A stretch of DNA of 5,319 nucleotides from Chloroflexota bacterium (GTDB lineage Bacteria; Chloroflexota; Anaerolineae; Promineifilales; Promineifilaceae): the NCBI GenBank assembly GCA_030599405.1, contig JAUVOB010000141.1, forward strand, positions 1-5,319, read 5' to 3'. How positions within the stretch are numbered: the first letter of the stretch is position 1; each line of letters begins with the position of its first letter. Below the pieces are notes generated by a model that had not been told where the DNA came from, ran no database searches, and worked only from the letters and a program-made list of their open reading frames with translations. A program made the position numbers and the translations under genes. This document shows, piece after piece, positions 1 to 4,765 of this stretch.

Positions 1-1033
1 CGTTATTCTGACCACGCAATGGATTGAGTCCGGTACCCGGTTTCCCGACGTGCCCACACAGAAGAGCTAAATTGACAAGAGCCAGGGTGTTGTCAGTACC
101 GTGCGTACTCTGGCTAATACCCATTCCCCAATAAATTGACGCCGCTTCAGCCTTGGCGTAAATAACCGCTGCCTGTTCAATTAAATCAGCCGGCACGCCG
201 CTAATTGTCTCAGCCCATTCCGGTGTGTATTCGTCCGCAGTCTCCAGGAACTTATTGAATCCTTCGGTGCGCTTAGTTATAAACTCCGAATCATAAAGCT
301 GTTCGCGAACTATTACATTTGCCATCGCTTGAAAAACTGCCACATCGGTTCCTGGCTTCTGTCTCAACCACAAGGTGGCAAAGTCAGTCATCTCTATTTG
401 CCTAGGATCAATGACAATGAGCTTCGCATCATTTTTTCGAACAGCTCGTTTCAAGAAGTTAGAAATAACCGGATGGGTTTCCGTGGTATTCGATCCCGTT
501 ACGATAAAGACTTCAAGGTTCTCCATCTCGGCGATAGAATTGGACATGGCGCTTGTACCGATTGAGAGTTGGAGACCGGTCACTGAACCGGCGTGGCAGA
601 GACGCGCGCAATGGTCGACGTTGTTCGTGCGGATGAGCGACCTTATAAGTTTCTGAAACAAGTAGTTATCCTCGTTGGTAGCCTTTGCGCTCGCGTAGCT
701 GGCAATCGCTTCACTTCCATATTCATTGGTGATATGTACAAGCTCATCGGCCACTAAATCCAAGGCTTCGTTCCATGATGCTTCACGCCATAGTGGCGGA
801 GAGCTCCTACCTTCTTCTCGATTCGCGCGGATTAAAGGCGTCCTGACTCTCCCGGGATGATTCACGAAATCTGTTCCAAATCGACCCTTAACGCATAGCA
901 TTCCAAAATTCGGAGCAACATCAAAGGGCGCGTCAACTCGATAGATATACCCATCTTTGATGCTAAGATCCATTTGACAGCCGACGCCGCAATATGGACA
1001 AGTCGTCCGGATCACTGACTCTGCATTAATCAC
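1..1033 (-). CDS. fdhF: Formate dehydrogenase catalytic (alpha) subunit, molybdopterin oxidoreductase, N-terminal part (3' end outside window)
   Basis: Inferred to oxidise formate to CO2 at a Mo- or W-bis-MGD centre in the cytoplasm. The 344 visible codons are open to the window edge; the family usually has about 680-900 residues, so roughly half is missing. Seen: a [4Fe-4S] motif CPYCGVGC (Cys12, Cys15, Cys19) with a fourth Cys47 in LCVKGRFG, where Lys49 is the conserved lysine between cluster and cofactor; then ARLCHAGSV with Cys146-His147, matching the Sec140-His141 position of E. coli FdhF, so this is a cysteine rather than a selenocysteine enzyme; VIDPR (207-211) and a C-terminal NPLRGQNN, typical of formate dehydrogenases. 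No signal peptide or twin-arginine motif is visible, which supports a cytoplasmic location. The GTG start at 1033 lies 4 nt after a strong GGAGGT. An in-frame TGA lies upstream with no ATG between. It is the fourth gene of the operon, 88 nt after the Fe-S subunit gene. A nitrate reductase or another member of the superfamily is less likely given the CH active-site pair and the diaphorase neighbours. Confidence 0.92.
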   Translation of the reverse strand, partial: MINAESVIRTTCPYCGVGCQMDLSIKDGYIYRVDAPFDVAPNFGMLCVKGRFGTDFVNHPGRVRTPLIRANREEGRSSPPLWREASWNEALDLVADELVHITNEYGSEAIASYASAKATNEDNYLFQKLIRSLIRTNNVDHCARLCHAGSVTGLQLSIGTSAMSNSIAEMENLEVFIVTGSNTTETHPVISNFLKRAVRKNDAKLIVIDPRQIEMTDFATLWLRQKPGTDVAVFQAMANVIVREQLYDSEFITKRTEGFNKFLETADEYTPEWAETISGVPADLIEQAAVIYAKAEAASIYWGMGISQSTHGTDNTLALVNLALLCGHVGKPGTGLNPLRGQNN

Positions 1034-1037
1034 CAAC

Positions 1038-1043
1038 ACCTCC
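1038..1043 (-). promoter_or_regulatory. Ribosome binding site of the catalytic subunit gene
   Basis: GGAGGT on the minus strand is a near-perfect Shine-Dalgarno sequence, 4 nt before the GTG at 1033. The other in-frame candidates, TTG at 1036 and GTG at 1039, are too close to it or overlap it. The site therefore decides the start. Confidence 0.8.
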
Positions 1044-1121
1044 AAGAAGCAAATTGGACTGGATCTATCTCCATCGAATTCATTCCGTCACCTGGTGGCT
1101 AGAAGTTCATCTCGATGATGC

Positions 1122-1817
1122 TCACGCCCGCTTTCTGTCGTTTTTCGGCCTTGCCAACTTCATCGCCTCGTCAGGACTCTTACCCATTTCCAAAAGTGAC
1201 TGTCGTTTTGGTTTTAATGCCCCAGTCGGACACACACCGACACACTGTCCACAGAAAACACATGTCGTATCGGTCATCCCTTGACCCATGAATGTACCGA
1301 TGGTCGTTTCAAATCCCCGGCCGTTGAAGGTCAGGGCAAAGGCATATTGAGCGTCCTCCGCACAAACCTGAACGCATCGCCAGCAATTAATACATTGGCT
1401 GTAATCACGGAGAAAAAACGGATTGTCATCGAATACCGGCACCTCTCGTTTCTGACCGGCACTGAATCTAGTCCGATCCGCTTGGTATTTCTCGAGAAGT
1501 GTTTGGATATCTGGCGCATCTTCTAAATTTACAGTCGAAGCGAGCATTTCTAAATTTGTCCGGCGAGCGCGTGTGACATCGTCACTGTTTGTCCGCACTT
1601 CCATGCCATCAGAGCAGGTTGTTACGCAAGCCGCGACCTGTACACGCCAGCCAACGTCGACTGCACAGATCCGACACACCCCATTAGCCGAAAGATGAGG
1701 ATGGTAGCAAACTACCGGGATCTTAATTCCTAGTTTTGCTGCCGCTTCCAGGATCGACGTGCCATGTGGGACTGATACATCATGTCCGTCGATTTTTAGC
1801 CTGACCTCATCTCCCAT
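1122..1817 (-). CDS. Small NuoG-N/HoxU-like iron-sulfur electron-transfer subunit of formate dehydrogenase
   Basis: Inferred to carry electrons between the formate dehydrogenase catalytic subunit and the NuoEF-type diaphorase. The product is 231 residues from ATG 1817; numbering here counts the upstream TTG at 1820 as residue 1. Residues 5-75 form a plant-type [2Fe-2S] ferredoxin domain with Cys38, Cys49, Cys52 and Cys65 (VCRIC core), as at the N-terminus of NuoG, HoxU and FdsA. Residues 140-205 carry two ferredoxin-type [4Fe-4S] motifs: [11 protein letters not shown] (Cys143, 146, 149, 153) and [12 protein letters not shown] (Cys187, 190, 193, 197). The part between (about 85-120) sits where relatives have the H-x3-C-x2-C-x5-C cluster, but it contains no Cys or His. 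No membrane segment is seen. ATG 1817 is preferred because GGAG lies 7 nt before it; TTG 1820 is possible. The gene follows fdhD by 63 nt. It matches the N-terminal part of FdsA made as a separate protein; a HoxU-type hydrogenase subunit is less likely, since the downstream gene encodes formate dehydrogenase. Confidence 0.88.
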   Translation of the reverse strand: MGDEVRLKIDGHDVSVPHGTSILEAAAKLGIKIPVVCYHPHLSANGVCRICAVDVGWRVQVAACVTTCSDGMEVRTNSDDVTRARRTNLEMLASTVNLEDAPDIQTLLEKYQADRTRFSAGQKREVPVFDDNPFFLRDYSQCINCWRCVQVCAEDAQYAFALTFNGRGFETTIGTFMGQGMTDTTCVFCGQCVGVCPTGALKPKRQSLLEMGKSPDEAMKLARPKNDRKRA

Positions 1818-1824
1818 CAATCAT

Positions 1825-1828
1825 CTCC
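1825..1828 (-). promoter_or_regulatory. Ribosome binding site of the Fe-S subunit gene
   Basis: GGAG, within TTGGAG on the minus strand, lies 7 nt before ATG 1817 and 4 nt before TTG 1820. The spacing favours the ATG. An out-of-frame ATG directly after the GGAG runs into a stop after a few codons. Confidence 0.6.
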
Positions 1829-1880
1829 AATGACACCTGAGTAAGTGGTATTCATACTTAACATAACTGATCAAACGCGA

Positions 1881-2705
1881 TTACCTTTCTCTCTTGCTGA
1901 CTCTTTCAGAGTGCGTGTATATTCGCATACGATCCTGTAGCAAGTAGGCAACTAACGTAATGCTCCAGGCCTCTGCAAGGGCGACCGATAAACTTGTGGG
2001 GGAAGTTCTCGAACACACAATCGGAGTTTGGAGTCGCCTAGCCTTATTGATCATCTCACTACTGATCCGGCCGCTGCTCAAAAGTATCCGATCGCCGGTA
2101 TTAATATTCGACATGAGTGCTGCTCCGGCCAGTCGATCGAGACAATTATGCCGGCCAATGTCTTCAACCTGAAGCAGTAAATCATCTGTATCGGCGATGG
2201 CTGCCGTATGTATTCCTCTCGCCCTCTGGTACAGGTCAGCTCCCAGATGCAACTTTTTCATTAATGCTATCAAATCATCTGTCCCAACTTTCAGGTTCGA
2301 GAGGATGGGCTCGTGCTCATTTGACAGATCGTCGAATGTAATCCCTCCTCCACAGCCGGTGGTAATAATGGGTCGGTCTGGAAGTTCAAATTCTGAATCC
2401 TTGAGCCAGACCTCGACGCAAGTTCTCTTCTTTGATACATGAACCGAACGCACGTCGTCGACTGTTCTGATCATTCCTTCGTTATATAAAAAACCGAGGG
2501 CCAGCTGGTCGAGCTGAAGAGGGGAACACATAAATCGCGTAATCTCTTCCCCGTTTACTGAGATACAGGCTAAGACCTCCTCAGCGACCTCGCCCTTGAC
2601 GTGCTTTTGAGAGCCAGAACTGATGCTGATATAGCTCGCGGGCTGAACGCCCGGTTCGAGATCAGGCCGTGAGGTCGGCTGTTTGTCATTGGAGTCGAAC
2701 GTCAT
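1881..2705 (-). CDS. fdhD: FdhD, sulfurtransferase required for formate dehydrogenase maturation
   Basis: FdhD takes sulfur from a cysteine desulfurase (IscS in E. coli) and sulfurates the bis-MGD cofactor before its insertion into formate dehydrogenase; without it the enzyme is inactive. The 274-residue product fits the usual family length of about 260-280. Seen: the N-terminal EEVLACISVNGEE strand region (43-54), the cysteine loop TTGCGGG (Cys118), GIHTAA (164-169), the family signature EDIGRHNCLDR (181-191), and SGRISSEM (211-218). The usual C-x2-C loop has only its first cysteine; the second position is Gly121. The reading frame stays open upstream to an ATG at 2789, but that would overlap the diaphorase gene by 73 nt and add a non-family extension. 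ATG 2705, 11 nt after the diaphorase stop, is preferred. Its Shine-Dalgarno is weak (AAGAG, 3 nt spacing), so translation is probably coupled to the upstream gene. Confidence 0.93.
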   Translation of the reverse strand: MTFDSNDKQPTSRPDLEPGVQPASYISISSGSQKHVKGEVAEEVLACISVNGEEITRFMCSPLQLDQLALGFLYNEGMIRTVDDVRSVHVSKKRTCVEVWLKDSEFELPDRPIITTGCGGGITFDDLSNEHEPILSNLKVGTDDLIALMKKLHLGADLYQRARGIHTAAIADTDDLLLQVEDIGRHNCLDRLAGAALMSNINTGDRILLSSGRISSEMINKARRLQTPIVCSRTSPTSLSVALAEAWSITLVAYLLQDRMRIYTHSERVSKRER

Positions 2706-2716
2706 TTGCTCTTGAC

Positions 2717-4450
2717 TCACCTGTACAAATCCGGCCAAAGCTCCAAAGCGCTCAGAGTCGCAGAAGCCGCTGTCTGGCCGAGACCACATAAAGAGGTTTG
2801 TGTCATTGCCATACCGATATCCTCGAGGGCAACTAAATCTTCTGCCGCTAGTGTTTTCCGCCCAACACCGCGCTCAAGTATCTCCATCTGTCTTTGCGTT
2901 CCAAGCTGGCAAGGGAAGCATTTTCCGCAGCTTTCATGGCTGAAAAAGCGGCTGATCTGAAAGACCACCTGTCGAAGATCAACGCTATCATCAAAGACCA
3001 TCAGAGCACCAGAACCCAAGGGGACGCCATATTGTCTTGAGTGTTCGTATGTAAGTTGCATGTCCAGCTTGTCCGGGCCGATAAAGACACCCGCCGCGCC
3101 ACCGACGAGGATGGCCTTGATTTCGGCGCCATTAGGCAGACCTCCGGCTCTCTTAATCATCTCTCTGATTGTGATGCCGAAAGGCATTTCGTAAACACCA
3201 GGTCGCTCTACATGACCGCTCATGCAAAATAGCTTCGTTCCTGGAGATTGCTCGGTACCAATCGCCCGCCATTTCTCTACACCAATCTTGATAGCGGCTA
3301 GTAATGCTGCAAGGGTCTCAACATTGTTTACGGCCGTTGGTCTCTGAAATAAGCCATGTGTAACCGGAAACGGAGGTTTCTTGCGTGGAAAACCTCGCTT
3401 CCCTTCTATGGCCTCGAATAGCGCTGTCTCTTCTCCGCAAATATAGGCTCCAGCCCCGCGCCGTATTTCGATATCGAAATTGAAGCCCTTAACTCCCAAG
3501 ATATCATCACCAAGGTAACCGCCTTCTCGGGCCTTGTCGGCTGCGTTAGCCAATCTTCTATAAGCCAGCGGATATTCTCCTCGCACGAATATCCATCCTT
3601 TCTTCGCCCCGATGGCATAAGCACCTATTGTCGCTGCCTCGATAATCGCGAAGGGATCATCCTCCATGATTACCCGGTCCTTAAAGGCTCCCGGCTCACT
3701 TTCATCGCCATTAACCAGGATATACCTTTCTTGAGTTGCGCTGGTCGCATCTCGCGTAAAGATCCACTTCCGCCCGACCGGGAACATGGCGCCGCCTCTA
3801 CCCAATATACCGGTCTGATTTACCAGATCGATCAGGTCAGACGGCTCATGATCAAGTGCTTTATGTAAAGCTGTATATCCGTCGCTTTCTAGGTACTCCA
3901 CTAAGCTTCTTGGGTTAACCTTACCAACACGATCCAGTATCAGAAGGCGATCGCCATAGACCTTGGATGGAAGCGACGATGCATCCAACGGGAGATGGTT
4001 ATCTGCAAGCGCGGACGATAGATCACCTTTCGCATCTTCGCCAAAAAGCGCTGCCGGCGCATGCTCGCACAAACCAAGGCAGGAAACTCTCTCTACATTC
4101 GACTGAGAACGTTCAATATGAATACCTGACGCGCCAAGCTGCTCGGAGATCTTCTCGATCACCGCCTCTGCTCCGGCAAGCTGGCATACCGGATCGTTAC
4201 ACACTCGGATGATCTCCTTCGAGGTCGGTCGATTATAGAGCATCGAATAAAATTCGATGACGCCGTGAATATCTGCCAAAGGTACTCGTAGTGTCTCAGC
4301 GACCGTCTTCTGAGCTTCTCCCGGCAACCAGCCATAAAGGGCCTGTGCATCCTGCAGAAAGGGCATCAGCGCATCTCGACTCCGACCACGATACGATTCA
4401 GCTAGCAAGTGAAGTGGCTGTAGATCAATGGTGGAACTCTCTTCGGTCAA
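2717..4450 (-). CDS. Fused NuoE-NuoF (HoxF-like) NAD+-reducing diaphorase subunit of formate dehydrogenase
   Basis: Inferred NADH/NAD+ site of the complex, binding FMN, NAD(H), one [2Fe-2S] and one [4Fe-4S]; cytoplasmic. The 577 residues comprise a NuoE-like thioredoxin-fold domain (about 1-150) with Cys84, Cys89, Cys124 and Cys128 (C-x4-C ... C-x3-C); a linker; then a NuoF domain with the glycine-rich FMN loop GRGGAMFPVGRKW (217-229), the nucleotide-binding segment GDESEPGAFKDR (248-259), GEETALFEAIEG (339-350), an SLBB-type stretch (about 405-437), and the C-terminal [4Fe-4S] ligands ESCGKCFPC (Cys508, 511, 514) plus Cys555. All expected cluster ligands are present. Relatives with separate subunits are NuoE/NuoF and FdsG/FdsB; HoxF of NAD-reducing hydrogenases is fused in the same order and has a similar length. 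The TTG start is forced by an in-frame TAG five codons upstream and is supported by GAGAGG at 7 nt; the next in-frame ATG is at residue 29, inside the conserved domain. First gene of the operon. The formate dehydrogenase role comes from the downstream genes, not from this sequence alone. Confidence 0.93.
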   Translation of the reverse strand: MTEESSTIDLQPLHLLAESYRGRSRDALMPFLQDAQALYGWLPGEAQKTVAETLRVPLADIHGVIEFYSMLYNRPTSKEIIRVCNDPVCQLAGAEAVIEKISEQLGASGIHIERSQSNVERVSCLGLCEHAPAALFGEDAKGDLSSALADNHLPLDASSLPSKVYGDRLLILDRVGKVNPRSLVEYLESDGYTALHKALDHEPSDLIDLVNQTGILGRGGAMFPVGRKWIFTRDATSATQERYILVNGDESEPGAFKDRVIMEDDPFAIIEAATIGAYAIGAKKGWIFVRGEYPLAYRRLANAADKAREGGYLGDDILGVKGFNFDIEIRRGAGAYICGEETALFEAIEGKRGFPRKKPPFPVTHGLFQRPTAVNNVETLAALLAAIKIGVEKWRAIGTEQSPGTKLFCMSGHVERPGVYEMPFGITIREMIKRAGGLPNGAEIKAILVGGAAGVFIGPDKLDMQLTYEHSRQYGVPLGSGALMVFDDSVDLRQVVFQISRFFSHESCGKCFPCQLGTQRQMEILERGVGRKTLAAEDLVALEDIGMAMTQTSLCGLGQTAASATLSALELWPDLYR

Positions 4451-4457
4451 AGGGAAA

Positions 4458-4463
4458 CCTCTC
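4458..4463 (-). promoter_or_regulatory. Ribosome binding site that fixes the TTG start of the diaphorase gene
   Basis: GAGAGG on the minus strand lies 7 nt before TTG 4450. A TAG in the same frame overlaps the start of this site, so no more upstream start is possible. The weak TTG codon is thus paired with a good Shine-Dalgarno. Confidence 0.7.
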
Positions 4464-4473
4464 TATTCCTCTT

Positions 4474-4497
4474 CAGTAGTCGATATCGAGTCTACTG
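4474..4497. promoter_or_regulatory. Dyad (possible operator or leader hairpin) upstream of the formate dehydrogenase operon
   Basis: Arms CAGTAG (4474-4479) and CTACTG (4492-4497) are perfect inverted repeats. The 12 bp between them include the fully palindromic TCGATATCGA (4480-4489), centred 1 bp off the outer arms. The dyad lies 10 bp upstream of the Shine-Dalgarno of the TTG-started gene. It could bind a dimeric regulator or fold in the mRNA leader. There is no U-run, so it is not a terminator. Confidence 0.45.
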
Positions 4498-4577
4498 TAG
4501 AAATATCAACGCTGCCGATAAACGGGATTGTCACAAGGGATGAGTTTTGGCTAGGTCTTTGGTAAGACTGAGTTGCA

Positions 4578-4587
4578 ATTTCGAAAT
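4578..4587. repeat. Perfect 10-bp palindrome ATTTCGAAAT
   Basis: ATTTCGAAAT reads the same on both strands; the flanking bases do not extend the symmetry. It lies roughly mid-way in the divergent region, 128 bp from the diaphorase start, a plausible place for a regulator site. No known consensus is recognised, and one 10-bp palindrome may occur by chance. Confidence 0.3.
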
Positions 4588-4639
4588 GCCTGGCCACCTG
4601 AAGTAAAACATGTGGTCTAACTCTGGTTCATTTTACGGT

Positions 4640-4655
4640 ATTATCAGTCATTATC
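4640..4655. repeat. Tandem ATTATC repeat with 10-bp period upstream of the fabL promoter
   Basis: ATTATC occurs at 4640-4645 and 4650-4655, separated by AGTC, so the two copies sit one helical turn apart. They end 13 bp before the proposed -35 of fabL, a usual place for an activator bound as a head-to-tail dimer. On the minus strand the same bases read GATAAT twice and could also act as -10 boxes for the divergent operon, though no well-spaced -35 was found. Confidence 0.35.
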
Positions 4656-4668
4656 CAACTGTAAACTA

Positions 4669-4696
4669 TTGCCAAGCGATAACCCCTTGTTACAAT
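4669..4696 (+). promoter_or_regulatory. Putative sigma70 promoter for fabL
   Basis: The -35 TTGCCA (4669-4674, 5 of 6 to TTGACA) and the -10 TACAAT (4691-4696, 5 of 6 to TATAAT) are 16 bp apart. Transcription would begin near 4703, giving a leader of about 63 nt before the ATG at 4766. Among the pairs I checked by eye this is the best sigma70-type match in the divergent region. Confidence 0.6.
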
Positions 4697-4725
4697 CAGG
4701 AGGGCAAAAGAGGCGCGGCAGATCT

Positions 4726-4743
4726 GGGATGCTTTGTCATCCT
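4726..4743 (+). other. Small hairpin in the fabL leader
   Basis: GGGATG (4726-4731) can pair with CATCCT (4738-4743) around the 6-nt loop CTTTGT; five pairs are Watson-Crick and one is G-U. It lies 13 nt before the Shine-Dalgarno. It is too short to claim as a riboswitch and has no terminator U-run; it may be chance. Confidence 0.2.
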
Positions 4744-4756
4744 CGAGTGAATCGGT

Positions 4757-4761
4757 GAGGT
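4757..4761 (+). promoter_or_regulatory. Ribosome binding site of fabL
   Basis: GAGGT lies 4 nt before the ATG at 4766. It is the only good Shine-Dalgarno near this start, and the resulting N-terminus fits the family length before the TGSGRGIG motif. Confidence 0.65.
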
Positions 4762-4765
4762 CTTG

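Larger units (their letters stand above)
4451..4765. other. Divergent intergenic region between the formate dehydrogenase operon and fabL
   Basis: These 315 bp separate two genes transcribed away from each other, so both promoters should lie here. I see no supportable coding sequence or tRNA. The region contains a rightward sigma70-like promoter, a 10-bp-period tandem repeat, a 10-bp palindrome and a dyad beside the operon start, each listed separately. For the leftward operon I found only poor matches: GATAAT or TAAAAT boxes around 4631-4655 with badly spaced or weak -35 elements, and GTGACA (about 4530-4535) with a spacer of 21 bp to GATATT. Its promoter may need an activator or a non-sigma70 factor. 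Confidence 0.7.

Noticed and set aside
560..600. Search for a selenocysteine codon and SECIS-type hairpin at the active site
   Set aside because: The active-site codon is TGC (cysteine), and no in-frame TGA occurs in the visible gene.
329..656. Plus-strand open frames opposite the formate dehydrogenase catalytic subunit
   Set aside because: They overlap a conserved minus-strand coding region, have no good ribosome binding site and no recognisable domain.
1086..1100. CACC-T-GGTG palindrome between the Fe-S and catalytic subunit genes
   Set aside because: Four-base arms around one base, no T-run. Chance is the simplest explanation.
1818..1820. TTG at 1820 as start of the Fe-S subunit
   Set aside because: The ATG one codon downstream has better spacing (7 nt) from GGAG. 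The difference is a single residue.
1840..1862. Short inverted repeat (TAAGT/ACTTA) between fdhD and the Fe-S subunit gene as a terminator
   Set aside because: Only 5 bp of AT-rich stem, no T-run, and the next gene belongs to the same operon.
1960..2442. Plus-strand open frames opposite fdhD
   Set aside because: Short, overlapping one another, and antisense to conserved FdhD motifs. They are shadows of the real gene.
2706..2789. N-terminal extension of fdhD to an ATG at 2789
   Set aside because: It would overlap the diaphorase gene by 73 nt, adds 28 residues with no family similarity, and the ATG at 2705 gives the normal FdhD length.
4529..4541. TTGTGACAA on the minus strand as a CRP or FNR site
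   Set aside because: Only one TGTGA half is present; there is no TCACA at 6 bp and no TTGAT-N4-ATCAA pattern.
4573..4596. Minus-strand sigma54-like element (GGC...TTGC) in the divergent region
   Set aside because: The spacing between GG and GC is 12 bp instead of the required 10 bp.
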